Shown here in pieces: positions 47,291-58,650 of a DNA stretch of 64,000 nucleotides (position 1 is its first letter; each line of letters begins with the position of its first letter). Location: assembly GCA_026008535.1 (NCBI GenBank), contig BRKX01000002.1, positions 70,577,380 through 70,641,379 of the forward strand. The letters are read 5' to 3'. This stretch comes from Perilla frutescens (Eukaryota > Streptophyta > Magnoliopsida > Lamiales > Lamiaceae). Below the pieces are notes generated by a model. That model was given only the letters and a program-made list of their open reading frames with translations. It searched no databases and was not told the DNA's origin. The translations under genes and the position numbers were made by a program.

Positions 47291-48655
47291 GGTTGTAATT
47301 TTAAGAAAGAGAAGTTAGTTCAAGTTGAACCTGATACACGATCACAGCTGCATAAGCACCCAAGAAGATAGTCGACACGATGGAGCAGAAAACAGCTCCA
47401 ACCACAACCAATGGCCAGAGCAAAATAGCAAGCCCTGCAAACGGCATGCATAATGTCTCCAAGAATGGCCCTTCACGGCCAACGCAGTCTTGCAACAAGC
47501 GATGCCACCCCTTCACGAGCATGTACGGGCTCTTACACAGGGCGACAGTCGAGATCATTGGCAGGTCCACCACTATGCCCAGAATTCCAGCAATGAGAGC
47601 TAGAGGAAGGTGTAACAACCTACACCAAACCTATTAGTCCAAAGGAGCCAATAAAGAACGTGTTAAAAACTCTTAGTACAGGGGAAAAACACACCGGATT
47701 TCATAGTATTTTCCCTCTTGATGTTGTAGATCATCCATGATTGAGAAGTAAGAATGGTAACAAACATCTGAGAAGTCCCTAATCATAGTGAAGCTCCCCT
47801 CCACAGCACTCCAAGTTCCATCCTGCAGGAGAGAGAAACAAGAGCCAAACTTTGTAAGTTTGAGAGAGAGAGAGAGAAGATTCATTGCTTCAAGGACTTA
47901 GGCTTAGAAACAGTTTGCATACAGAAATGCAGTGAGAGAATTTGCTTGTCTTCCCTTCTTCAACTGCCTGAAAAGTGGCAAGAATCGGGGCAAAAAGGCC
48001 GTATGCTGCTCCAGATAAAACGCTGCAGAAAATGCCAACTGGTGGCCATGAAATTAAGACTGCAGCTAAACATATGCAGATTACGAACTTCAAAGCTGGA
48101 CCAAACTGTTTTGTGCTGCATTGCAAGAAAAGTGAATACATCAGCTCAAAAACATTATGTAATCTGGTGAAATGAGTATTGCAAAAGGCTCTGTAACATA
48201 CCTCAGAATGCAATAATACGTATAGAAACAGTGTATAGGCAAAATAATTACTATTATCCCAGAAATTCCTATTGTCATTATGAGAAATATCACCGGGAAC
48301 ATAATGATACCTGAAAGGAAAAATAAAAAACATTTTTCTTGATTATTTAACAATACAAATCTTCAACATTTAAGCCCATATTCAAGAATCTGTGATAATC
48401 AAATAGTAACCAGCAAACTACAAACATGTAATAACACAAGAACAGAAACAATGGCAAAAATAATCCACTCCACTACGTACTACAATAATTGAAGTAAAAA
48501 AGGAAAAACAACAAAATAATTAATTAATTAATTAATTAACATGAAGAAAAGTTGTACAAACCTTTAATGAAACCAAGAATGAGAAGGCCAGTGAAGAAAG
48601 GCAAGAAACAGAAGAAGTTCCACAGAGAAGCCCACAGCCCTTTAGGAGTTTCCAT
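45954..48655 (-). CDS. Conserved plant multi-pass membrane protein, unknown function
   Basis: Nine exons on the minus strand: 48655-48562, 48310-48202, 48115-47923, 47822-47695, 47619-47331, 47061-46955, 46865-46730, 46651-46468 and 46375-45954. They join in frame to 553 residues. It is an uncharacterised family conserved across plants as far as I recall; I know no named function. Hydrophobic segments occur near the start (WNFFCFLPFFTGLLILGFI), in exon 2 (VIFLIMTIGISGIIVIILP), in exon 3 (VICICLAAVLISW), and twice in exon 5 (PLALIAGILGIVV; LAILLWPLVVVGAVF), suggesting five to seven spans. The second half is soluble: a Ser-rich linker (LSTSSSSRTSSKNPSFRR) and a helical region ending AELEALARRLIGITKSISRY. 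Intron 5 holds a C-run and (TC)n. It converges with KCR1, leaving about 430 bases between stop codons. Confidence 0.8.
47250..47291. repeat. Poly-C plus (TC)n tract in intron 5 of the membrane-protein gene
   Basis: An uninterrupted run of about 17 C residues is followed directly by a (TC)n repeat. On the transcribed strand this is poly-G and (GA)n inside an intron. Length is likely unreliable in any assembly. Confidence 0.8.
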
Positions 48656-49356
48656 TTTCCTTTCAACTCAATCAAAAAAAAAATCAATCTCAAATTTCTG
48701 CCAATGGCTCCCTCAGGGAAAAAAAATGTATAAAAATAAAATAATAAAAAGACAGCTTTTTTCTTCACTCAACCTTAATTTCTTACTTCCATCAAATACT
48801 AGGAGACAGGACAGGACTATTGGGTTTCTCTATATGTCTTAAGATTCCCAACCCTTTCTTAAAACAAGGAAAATGAAATTGGAAAATTGAGGAATTTGTT
48901 TATTATAAAAATATATGATTTCTTGTTTGTGGATGGATAGACTAGTTTTGCATTTACTTCTAGGAAACCCTCTATTTCAAATATTATTTCATCATATATT
49001 TTGGTATCATTATTGTCGACATGCACGGTGCAATGACAATTAGCAATTAACAGAGAAATTCTATTTTGGTGGTTGGAGTAGTATCCTAACTATTAATAAA
49101 CTATTTAAAAAAATAATAAAATTATATTAAATAAATAATAAAAAATATTATAATGTGTTAGCGATTGAAATTCTACGTTAATGGACAATATAGAATTTCG
49201 CCAATCATCAATAGAGAAAGCTTCTCGTTTTCTGTATTTTTTGTTTTCCCAATATTACGTACTTTTCTAATTCGAAACTCCACAATAAGACAGAGAAAAT
49301 GAATCTCAACTTAAAGTTTCACACTTCAAATAGTTTTAACTTTTGAGAATAGATTA
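48656..49356. other. Upstream region of the membrane-protein gene
   Basis: About 700 bases of AT-rich DNA that should contain the leader and promoter of the minus-strand membrane-protein gene. No clear TATA box stands out and no gene is seen. Confidence 0.4.
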
Positions 49357-49734
49357 GGGTTAATTACTGTAAGATACACAAACTTTGACAAGATTTGCAA
49401 ATTAGATATAAATTTTAAAATTTTGCAATTAAAATATAAACTTATATTTTTTTGCAAAATAGACAAACTCAAATTTTTTGGACTAACGGAAAAATGAGAA
49501 TTTGCGACATATATTTCATTTTCACTTATTAAAACCAATGCAATGCCATCTAAATCGAAAGGTGAACAATTTTTATGGTTTTGCGGTTTTCAAATTCAAT
49601 TGATTTTAAAATTTTGCTTTGAGTTTGTCTATTTTGCAAAAAAATGTAAGTTTATGTTTTAATTGTAAAATTTTAAAGTTTGTGTCTAATTTGCAAATCT
49701 TGTCAAAGTTTATGTATTTTATAGTAATTAACCC
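49357..49734. mobile_element. MULE-type MITE with perfect 9-bp target duplication
   Basis: The 378-bp element starts GGGTTAATTACTGTAAGATA and ends TATAGTAATTAACCC. Its inverted arms run about 130 bp each, leaving a short centre. It is flanked on both sides by AATAGATTA (49348-49356 and 49735-49743), an exact 9-bp duplication that is diagnostic of Mutator-superfamily transposition. No coding capacity, so it was moved in trans. The perfect flanks indicate a fairly recent insertion. Confidence 0.85.
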
Positions 49735-49743
49735 AATAGATTA

Positions 49744-51910
49744 AATGAAAGTAATAAAATTTAGGCTGATTGGTGGCGGTTCGATTTATAAATAATTGGG
49801 ATGGCTTGGTCTCTTATACACAAGATCCTATCTGATGGGTCGGTCCATTAGACCCATTAGGAGCCATCAGCCAGCCCAAATTCAACAGTTCACCTCAATA
49901 AAAAAATAGAAAATAATTGCAGTTCCCGATTTCCCGTATCTCGCAATTTCAACTCCGTTCGTCGTCCATGGTGAAGCACTTCACCGCCACCGCCATCGGC
50001 GAAACACAATCAAAACATCGCCACTATTATCGACATCGAAAGTTCGTGGCGAATGAGAACACGAGCTCAAAATCAACAAAACCATCTCTTTTTGTTGCAC
50101 CTCTTGAATTTTTGAAGATAGGTTTCGAAAAATCAAACTAATCTTTTTAGTTATATAGATTTAAATTCTAAAATTAATTTTATGTATTCCAACACTTGCA
50201 TGTGTAAAAATTTTGGGAATTTTTGTGCGAACTTGAAAATTTAAAATTAGACGAATCCCTTGCTTATCATGGTTGAATTTGACAAGAATATACAAGATAA
50301 TACAGAAACTTTTATCATAATCAATGATTCCGAGCTTATGTCTTTGTGTTGCTGCGCGGTTACAATTTGACATCCTGATGACTTTCTGAGCTTTTTATGC
50401 AGTTTCTTTTTGCTCATAATTTGATTGGAATCTTCCCATCAGATGTGATCCTGAAGTCACAACAGGTATTTGCAGACATTCGCTCATTTCATTGATCGAA
50501 TATGGAAATGGACTCAATTATCTGCATTTTAGTTTTTTAACCCTTTTGTATTTTGCAAAAGTGATTTTTTAGATCTGTTCTTGTCAATTGGTGACTACAG
50601 ATTCATTTCCAATTCCTTTACTTCTGTTTTGTGCCACAACAATTTCAGGTGTGGTTCATTGAGATTAGAATTAATCTTGACTTCATGGTTGTATATATAC
50701 TTTTACTGAGGAGAAAATATTTGAATGCCTTCAATTCATAGAAGTTCATGCTGACCGTTTTCTCATTTCCCTTTCTGCTGCTTCTTGTTTTCATGGTCTC
50801 TTTCAACAAACTTCATTATCTTAATATGGAATGCAGTTCTCTAATATAAAGCTCACAAAGAAATTATTATTAAATAGGTAAAATAGTAAAGGGACAACTT
50901 GAGAAAGGTAGAAAGGAGAAGGGCAATAATGCAGCGAACTCAACCCAGTTGAATGAGTTTGGCTCCAAAACTCCCAATCCTCGTTTGTTTTAAATAAATA
51001 TCAGGTTGATACATGTCTCACTATCGTGATACTTTTATGCTTAATATATGATACATTTTCTGTTTATCAGACTAAAATCTTTAGTTCCCTTTGCAGATTC
51101 TTGGATTGAAGATTTTTCAATTTTTTAATACATTTTGAAATATTTTAAGAGTTATATTGGAACAAAATATTAATGGAAATTTATTGTGTTGGTATTTTAT
51201 GATTCTGAAATATTATTATGATGTAATTTCATTTCTCAGACATTCATTTATGAAATTTATTTATTTATTTTTAGTTTTTTCAATATGAAAATAAACATCT
51301 ACTCATTTGGGAGAATATTATACTTCAATTGCATTAAAGTGATTGAAAATACATTTGTTTCTTATATGATACGTTTTTTCATGTCATTTGATACTTTATG
51401 GCAAAATAAATGATATTAATCCAGACACAAGTGTTACTTTTTTTTTCAATGTGTGATACCTTATAGCTTAGCAAGTGTTCTATTTTTCTTCAAATGCATG
51501 TTATGGATATTTTTGAATAGACATAATTGCAGCAAATTATGAAGCAATGAGTGTTATTTAGTAATAAAGACAGTGATTATTATTTTATAAGAAATTTATT
51601 CCACAAAATCAAATTGGAAATGATACAAAATTTAACATATAATGATGTAGACCGCCATTTCATAAACAATCCTTTTTCCAATCAATATCCCCAATTAATT
51701 TATCATAACAAAAATCACATAAAAACCATAGAGTATTTGACCCATACAATCGTCTCCATGACAAAAGGTACATGTTTAAGCTAAGTAATAACATATTCAA
51801 AACCTAATATATAATTAATCATACACCAAAACAAAACACATCAAGAGTTCTTTTACTCTATCAAGTATCCAACAACAATCCAAACCTCCAAATATAAATT
51901 CACAATCTAA
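49744..51910. other. Intergenic DNA, no supported gene
   Basis: A somewhat less AT-rich patch at 49917-50141 contains an ATG at 49966 with a 58-codon frame (MVKHFTATAIGE...), but it shows no known domain and no continuation across plausible splice sites. The rest is AT-rich. No transposon ends were recognised. Confidence 0.45.
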
Positions 51911-52561
51911 AGGGGGTGTATTCAATTAAGATTTTGATGGATTTTTTTGGACTTTAAAATGTCCATGAATTTCTATGGATTTTTAAATCCATAGACTCCA
52001 CATGGAGTCTCCCAAAACTCCACATGGAGTCTCCTAACTCCACGCAGAGTCAGGCGGATTTCGTGTATGGATTTTGGACGATTTTGAACGATTTCAATGG
52101 ATTTCAAATCCATCTTGCCAACGCTCGTTGGAACACAACGATCGGTGTATCCGGAAAAAAAAAAATCCAGCGGCCGTTGGCTCCCAACGGCCGCTGGAGT
52201 GCCATCATCGGCAAGGCCAGCGGCCGCTGGGGTCGGGTAACGGCTGGGGTATCCAATTTCAACTCCTCACCAGCTGCTAGGACATAGTGCTCGCCGGATT
52301 TTCCAAATTCATCGAAATCTCGTGTCCAGAGGTCGGATTTCATCCTTTGTAATTTTCACATGAAATCCAGCTGAAATCCAACGAAGTCAATGACTTTTTA
52401 AAATCCGTGGATTGTTGAATACCGCAGAATTTTAAAGGACTTTTAAAAATCTGGATTGAATACACCAAGATTTCGTTGGACTTTTAAAAGTCTGGATTGA
52501 ATACACCCGGGTTTTAAAAGTCCAACGAAATCCAATGAAATCTCAATCCAATACACCCCCT
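51911..52561. mobile_element. PIF/Harbinger-like (Tourist) element with GC-rich core
   Basis: Begins AGGGGGTGTATTCAATTAAG and ends CTCAATCCAATACACCCCCT. Inverted similarity continues inward through GATTTTGATGGA / TCCAATGAAATC and GGACTTTAAAA. A TAA lies at each boundary (51908-51910; 52561-52563), consistent with a TWA target duplication if one end has an extra A. A second terminus-like copy (GATTGAATACACC, twice near 52454-52506) shows internal duplication at the right end. The centre (52100-52290) is unusually GC-rich for this window and contains strong palindromes. No conserved protein is encoded. Confidence 0.65.
52166..52230. repeat. GC-rich perfect hairpin and palindrome
   Basis: A perfect 15-bp stem (TCCAGCGGCCGTTGG at 52166-52180, loop CTC, complement at 52184-52198) is followed by a self-complementary CCAGCGGCCGCTGG at 52217-52230. 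These sit in the centre of the Tourist-like element and would fold strongly in RNA or single-stranded DNA. Confidence 0.85.
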
Positions 52562-52789
52562 AAGTAATTTCTTCCTTTTAGTCATGAATGCAAGGACGCA
52601 CTTATACACTTCAAATCTCAAGTTATTCGTGCCTGCAAGAGCAATACGAGCACAATATAGTGCTCATAGCTTCTTTCAACCATAAGACTGCAAAACGAGA
52701 AATAAATTTACAAATCAGTTAGGAAACCAAGGAAAAAAAACTGAAAGAAAAAATATATATATAAATAATTCAAATATTTCTTAAGTCAG

Positions 52790-55430
52790 GGCATGAATAA
52801 GCATTGCCATCAAATCTACAAATAACCATATTATGTGATACTAAAACATAATACTTAAAATTACTCATATAATGTTCAATCAAATACTTAAATGAACATA
52901 TCTGGACAATTGATTAAAATAAAAACAAAACAAAAATAAAAAAAGAACCCAAATAAAATATGAAAAATGATTGAATCCTAAAGACATAAATATACCACGT
53001 AAAAAAAATATAAAAGGCAAAAATTATGAACAATGTGATATATGTTTCTACTTCAGTTGGTACTCGTAAGCATGTTAACTGATACTTAACATAATAATTC
53101 ATATTACTTGTATAAACATTTAAATAGGGGTGGGGAAAGATACCGAAATATCAAAATACTACATTTATCGTACCGAAAAAATATTGAAAATGTCGAATTT
53201 TCGGTATACCGAAATTTTCGGTACGATATGATACCGTATCGATAATTTTCAGTACGGTATTGATATGAAATTTGAAAATTCTTGGTATACCACGGTATTC
53301 GGTATATACTGATTTTTTGGTATATACCGGTATTCGGTATACCGTATTTTCGATATATATCGAACTATCGGTATATATCTGTATGTCGGTATATATTTGT
53401 ATTTCGGTATTTATCGGTATACCGTACCATACCGATGATGATATTTTTTTTATTTTATTTTTTTACAACTTATGGTTGTTGACTTATTGTAGTACACTAA
53501 TTTCATTTGAGTACAATGTACTCATGACTACAAAATATAATAAGTGACAAATAAATTTCAATAAAAGAAAAAAAAATTGATCAAATGATTATATTTAAAT
53601 TATGTTGATCTACAACATTGCAACATATATTTACAATTTGAATATATCATATAAATCGGGTATAATTTAAATTAAACTATTACATAATAAATTGAACAAT
53701 TGAAAGTTATATGTAATAACTAAAAAATAGTAATCTTATTCCTTTTATTATTAAACACACAATACTCCTCTCCAATATTAAACACTAAAAGTTAAAAAAA
53801 AGTTATAAAAATTACTATATAAGAAGATAAAAAAAAAATTAGAGTTCATTAAATTCTAAAAAAAATAATATTTAGTAAGTTTAACATAAAAGATTAGAAA
53901 ATATATATAATAGAAAATTCATAAGTTCTGAATTGAAAATGAACAATTTAAAAGTATAGATAATAAATAGCAACCTTATATTCTTCTCTAATATTAAAGA
54001 TAATAAACCAACATTATTATAATTATGACTTATGAGTAAAGTATGCTATATAAAAAATAAAAGAAAAATACTTCATAAGAAGAGAAAAAAAAATGAAATA
54101 AAAGAAAAATAAATAAAAAAGAAGAAATACTTAATCAAATAATTGTATTTGAGTTCATTTGATTTTAAAGTATTGTAACATGTATTTAAAATTTGGATTT
54201 ATAGTTATAAATCCAATATTTAATCCAATATATCAAATTTGGTTGTTAAGACATTGACTATTATACTTGTTTGGTATCGGTATTTTGATTATTGAGACAT
54301 GAATTTTTATGTTGTTATTTATAAAATTAGGATCGGTACGGTATGTAAAATTCGGTATTTTCGGTATACCTTAAAATTTCGATATTTTCGATATACCTTG
54401 AAAGTTTGGTATGTTCGGTATACCGTATAATATCGGTATGGTACGATATACTGAAAATATCGGTATGATATCAATATCTGTTACGACGTATACCAAAACT
54501 TCAGTATATCGAAAGTTTCGGTACGACAACGGTATGAAATTTTTCAATATTGAAATTTCAGTACGGTATACGGTACAACGTGAAATTTTCGGTATGCCGT
54601 ACCTACCACCCTTACTTTTAAATCAAGCGCTCAAATGAACATATTTGAACAGTTATTGAAAACAGAAAACATAATAAACGACAAAAAATAAACCAGATGC
54701 AAAATCAACTACAATTTAATACTTATTTTCAGTTCCACTGGTACACATAAAGGGATATTCTTGTTCAATATATTTCCTGTCATTTATCTTACTAAAAAAC
54801 AGATAGAAACATCATTTATGATTTCAAAAATCAAAATAAAAAATGATTCTGAACAAAATACTTAACACTACTTATATAGTTTTCAATCAAACACTTTAAT
54901 GAACATATCTGTACATTCAAAGAATACAAAAAATAAAAAAGAACTCAAAGAAAATATGAAAAATGACTGAAACCTAAAGACATAAACATACCACTTAAAA
55001 ATATATATATAAGACACAAAAGCTATCAACAATGTGATACTTATTTCTACTTCAAGTGATACTATAAGCATGTGGTACTTAACATAATAATTCATATTAC
55101 TCACATAAACTTAAATAAAAATAAATAATAATTCATATTACTCATATTTAACAGATATTGAAACAAAAAAAAAACACAAAAAACCACATAAATCCACATC
55201 AGATACAAAATCAACTATAATTTGATCCTTCAATTTAATTTTAGTGGTATACATAAAGAGATATTCATATTTAATATATTTCCTAGCATATTACAACTAT
55301 GATACAAACATCATTTATGATTTAATAACATAAAAATAAAAATGATACTCAAGACAATACTTAACATTAATCATATAATTTTAATCACAACACTTAAATG
55401 AACATCTACAAACAATTAGAGTGGAAAAAA
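52790..55430. repeat. ~490-bp tandem repeat, about 2.5 units, interrupted by a transposon
   Basis: Ordered landmarks recur: ACATCATTTATGATTT (54809, 55307), ACTTAAATGAACAT-type strings (52887, about 54626, 54890, 55389), GACATAAA(T/C)ATACCAC (52982, 54979), CATAATAATTCATATTAC (about 53088 and 55083) and ATACATAAAGAGATATTC-type strings (about 54745, 55249). They define one unit from about 52830 to 54807 (minus the inserted element), one from 54808 to 55300, and a partial third to about 55430. Divergence is moderate. No frame is conserved between units. Confidence 0.65.
53126..54613. mobile_element. hAT-like non-autonomous element inside the tandem repeat
   Basis: Begins AGGGGTGGGGAAAGATACC and ends GCCGTACCTACCACCCTT. 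Subterminal zones at 53140-53435 and 54325-54600 are packed with TCGGTATACCG-type motifs in both orientations. The flanks ATTTAAAT (53118-53125) and TTTTAAAT (54616-54623) match at seven of eight positions, compatible with an 8-bp hAT target duplication. The interior is AT-rich and encodes no transposase. Removing it restores continuity of the surrounding tandem repeat. Confidence 0.65.
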
Positions 55431-55482
55431 AAAAACAAATGAAATGAGAAAAAAAAAACACAAAACTCTAGCAACTAATTCC

Positions 55483-55980
55483 TTATAGAAATCGAACACG
55501 GATTTCAACAAAAGCAAAAATAAAATCACCAATTATCTGACTAAATAGAGAAAAACGTGACGGATGAAGAGATGAAGAGAGAAGAGAGACAGATCGAGAA
55601 AATGTTGAATCTCCGGCGGCGAAGCGATGAATCAGCGACGCAACGGCCAATGAAATTGAAAAACCAAATAAAAATCGAGAGAGAGAGAGAGGCAGTTGAA
55701 GGCTAGGGTTTAAAAAAATTGTGGACGGATAGGCTCTCATGTAATGGAGCACAAATGAAAGATTGAATCACCAGCGACGAAGTCGTGAATCGGTGAGGTC
55801 GGGACGGATTGAATTGAAAAAGAAAAGAGAGAGAGAAAGAGAAGGGCGACTAGGGTTTGGATTACAAAGGAAGAGGGGGAAAATAGGTGAGATAGGACAA
55901 AAGAAAAAAAATTCATAAACCGGATTGTGAGTGCCGGGTCGGGCGTCTAATGGATCAGACCCATGCACCAGGTGCATAGG
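55483..55980. repeat. Diverged ~165-bp direct duplication with CpG/CT-rich character
   Basis: Blocks at about 55595-55755 and 55760-55880 share the order TTGAATC...GCGACG...AATTGAAAAA...(GA)n...CTAGGGTTT. Read on the minus strand each looks like the CT-rich leader of a plant transcript, but no convincing coding frame follows. A short palindrome ATGCACC-A-GGTGCAT lies at 55963-55977. Could be a transposon promoter or a non-coding RNA start; neither is shown. Confidence 0.45.
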
Positions 55981-56340
55981 AGAATTTGGGAAATATGTAA
56001 TTTAAAGTAAATATTTTTTAAATTTTTTTTTAATATGATTGATTAGTTCAATCATTTCAATCGAAATTGTTCCTTGATTCAATCTGTTTAAACCTAAAAG
56101 TCGAAAAGTTCACATTTGATCAATCATTAAAAAAAAACAAATAGAAGTGGAGGGACCAAATTCATAAATAAGCAAAAAAAAAAAAAAAAAAAAAACTTGA
56201 AATACGTGAACCTAAATATGTTTATTTCTATACGAAAACATTTACATGTGAATATGGAAGATCAGTCATCAAATTCGTTTCTCCAACAAATCATACAATG
56301 AACACATTTTACAGGACAAGATTTTTCATGAAACATTCAA
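55981..56340. other. Intergenic and PPR 3' region
   Basis: AT-rich, with a poly-A run of about 23 at 56173-56195. Probably includes the 3' UTR of the minus-strand PPR gene. Nothing else seen. Confidence 0.45.
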
Positions 56341-58650
56341 TCACCTATGCAGCACTTCATCCTTTGATATTTCTGTTGTATCAAACGCTTTACTTCTTCT
56401 AGGAACATCAGCTAATTTACAGAACTCCGACAAATTCTTCCTCAGCTGCACCTTTTTCTTCATCTCCGGTGGCCGAGGGCCTAGAGCACTGACGTCAATT
56501 GTCGCCTCGTATAACTGCGACGACTCAACGACAGCATCATAGGCCTTGGCCGAGAGCGCAAGACCCTCATTCTGAGCCCTCAAGTGCAGCTCATAAGCAA
56601 GCCTAGGTTTACCATCTTTAGCAAGACCCTCGATCAACATTTCGTAGGTGACCTCGTTGGGGGTGATGTTCTGAACTTTCATACGCTGGAACCACTCGTA
56701 TGCCACGCCTCCATGATTGTTTCGAGCACAAGAGCTGATTATGGCGTTGAAGGTGACGACTGTGGGATCAATACCAACAGTGACCATTTCCTTGATGATG
56801 GAATCCACTATATCAAACTTTCCTTGGCCAGTGTAGATTGAAGCCATGATCGTGTAGGCGTGCAAGTTTGGCTCAACCCCGACTTTCATCATGTGTTCCC
56901 ACACCTGAAGGGCCTGCTCGTAGAGTTTCCCTTTCTCTAGCGCGCTGAGCAGAGCCCCATACGAGATGATTGTGGGCTTCTCGCCTTGCTCTACCATACG
57001 CTTGAATATCTCAATCGCGGCTGAAGTTTCTGAAGCTTTCGAGCAAGCAACTAGAACCGAGTTCCATTCTCTGCTGCCTGGTTTAAGGCCTTTCTCCTGC
57101 ATCTTGTTCAGTAACCTCACACCCCATCTCCAAATTCCCTTTTTTCTAGCTGCAGAGAGTAGTATATTGAAATGTGAGACGACTAACTCGTGTGACATGT
57201 TATTTGGTTTCGGCCCTTTATCCAACATGTCCTCGTAGATCTCTAGAGCTGCCCACCACTTCTTTGCCTTCCCCAATAGCCAAATGACATGATTGCAAAC
57301 GGATAAGCTTATAATTTCGCTGTCCATTTCTCTTATCCGAGTATACAGTTCCTTAGCCACGACACAATGTTCCTCTCGTGTACATGCCCATATGAGGCGT
57401 TCGTGTTCTCCACGGCCAGGCTGCAAGCCAGCCTTATCCATCTCTCTTAGCAGTCTCAATACCTCAGTACTCCGGTTCTCACTTGTCACGAGCCAACGTC
57501 TCATCACTTGGTAGCTTATACGGATTGTGAAGTTTTCTAGCTTGGAAAACTCATGATCCCAGTCCTCATCATCATCATCCTTCCCAATTTGACCTTCTTC
57601 GTATTTCTTTCGTATCTCAACTAAGAATGTTAAAGCTCCAAATCCATCTTCTAGTCTACGATAAGCAAACAAGACTGTAGATAACGATGCAGGAGACGGG
57701 GATATACTTTTAGTCGGCATCTCTTCAAAAAGCTGGAGGGCCTCAGTTTCTTTTCCTTCTTCTATGTATATACCCATTAAAGTGTTGTATGTCACCACAT
57801 TCGGATGAACCCCCTTCACGGACATATCATTCACGACATCCTCAACAAAATCGAATTTTCCAGCTTCTTTTACAGCTCCCAAAAGACTGTTATAGATAAA
57901 AAGGTTTGGTTTGATGGAACCACCAGTCTCTTTGCTCTTTCTCTTAAGCCACTCAAAGAGAGCCATTGCTGATTCTAGCTTCTTTTCTTTGCCAAAACCT
58001 CGAATCATGGTAGAATACACCTGAAGAGGAAGATTCTTCTCCTTCTTCAGCACTTCTTCAACATCCTCAGCAGTTCTAGAATGCCTCAATCTCCACGCTA
58101 GAGCACGAACATTAATCCTTTGTTCATTCCCATTCCGAACAATTTTTTCATGATCAACTCCACTCTTATCCCCATCATCTTCATCATCGCCACCACGATT
58201 ATTTGCACCATCATATTCATCATCATCTAACTCAACACGAACACATTCCACACTATCTATCTTCCCTGAAACCTCATCTAACTCTTCTATGGCAACGTTC
58301 TTTCCAACTGTGGGTTCATCCAACGCCCACGACACAGTAAACGCCGCGCCAACGGGACGCTTCTTAGGCTTACACAAGCCATTCATCTTGCTTCTAGAGC
58401 CCAAACAAAAGAATTTACATTTCAACTCATAATTTCTGCTGCCAAGACAAACTCCATTTCTACAACCCCTAAAATGACTAGATGAACGCAATAAACCTTG
58501 GCCATAAACTTTGCAAAAATTCAATCTTTTCCTTCTCTCTCCCCATTTAACCGAACTACTAAAAGAAACTAACTCTAAATCAAACTGGGGTACTACACAA
58601 GAGTGCCAATTAGATTCACTTGTCGAAGGCCAAATTGTCAGAGCATGCAT
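56341..58650 (-). CDS. P-class pentatricopeptide repeat protein, probably plastid
   Basis: Single coding exon, 769 residues. PPR proteins bind organellar RNA sequence-specifically and affect its stability or translation. The first ~120 residues are Ser/Arg/Cys-rich and fit a transit peptide. An acidic stretch (about 140-170) follows. PPR motifs of the P type start near 205 (VYSTMIRGFGKEKKLESAM) with three consecutive repeats. After a divergent, acidic insert, six consecutive repeats run from about 500 to 710, with typical ends such as KGLKPG, QGEKPT, VGVEPN, VGIDPT and QNITPN. There is no E, DYW or SMR domain. The conserved tail (LRKNLSEFCKLADVPRRSKA) is outside the repeats. It resembles the LPE1 / At3g46610 type, which I recall from memory and cannot verify. 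The 5' UTR appears spliced (donor AAG|GTATGAG near 58863). Confidence 0.85.
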   Translation of the reverse strand: MHALTIWPSTSESNWHSCVVPQFDLELVSFSSSVKWGERRKRLNFCKVYGQGLLRSSSHFRGCRNGVCLGSRNYELKCKFFCLGSRSKMNGLCKPKKRPVGAAFTVSWALDEPTVGKNVAIEELDEVSGKIDSVECVRVELDDDEYDGANNRGGDDEDDGDKSGVDHEKIVRNGNEQRINVRALAWRLRHSRTAEDVEEVLKKEKNLPLQVYSTMIRGFGKEKKLESAMALFEWLKRKSKETGGSIKPNLFIYNSLLGAVKEAGKFDFVEDVVNDMSVKGVHPNVVTYNTLMGIYIEEGKETEALQLFEEMPTKSISPSPASLSTVLFAYRRLEDGFGALTFLVEIRKKYEEGQIGKDDDDEDWDHEFSKLENFTIRISYQVMRRWLVTSENRSTEVLRLLREMDKAGLQPGRGEHERLIWACTREEHCVVAKELYTRIREMDSEIISLSVCNHVIWLLGKAKKWWAALEIYEDMLDKGPKPNNMSHELVVSHFNILLSAARKKGIWRWGVRLLNKMQEKGLKPGSREWNSVLVACSKASETSAAIEIFKRMVEQGEKPTIISYGALLSALEKGKLYEQALQVWEHMMKVGVEPNLHAYTIMASIYTGQGKFDIVDSIIKEMVTVGIDPTVVTFNAIISSCARNNHGGVAYEWFQRMKVQNITPNEVTYEMLIEGLAKDGKPRLAYELHLRAQNEGLALSAKAYDAVVESSQLYEATIDVSALGPRPPEMKKKVQLRKNLSEFCKLADVPRRSKAFDTTEISKDEVLHR

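Noticed and set aside
47946..48175. Overlapping plus-strand frames opposite the membrane-protein gene
   Set aside because: Shadows of exon 3 and its intron.
52024..52343. Frames on both strands in the GC-rich core of the Tourist-like element
   Set aside because: Produced by the palindromes; no conserved domain.
53272..53547. Tyr/Ile-rich frame (GIPRYSVY repeats)
   Set aside because: Translation of the GGTATACC motif array at the end of the hAT-like element.
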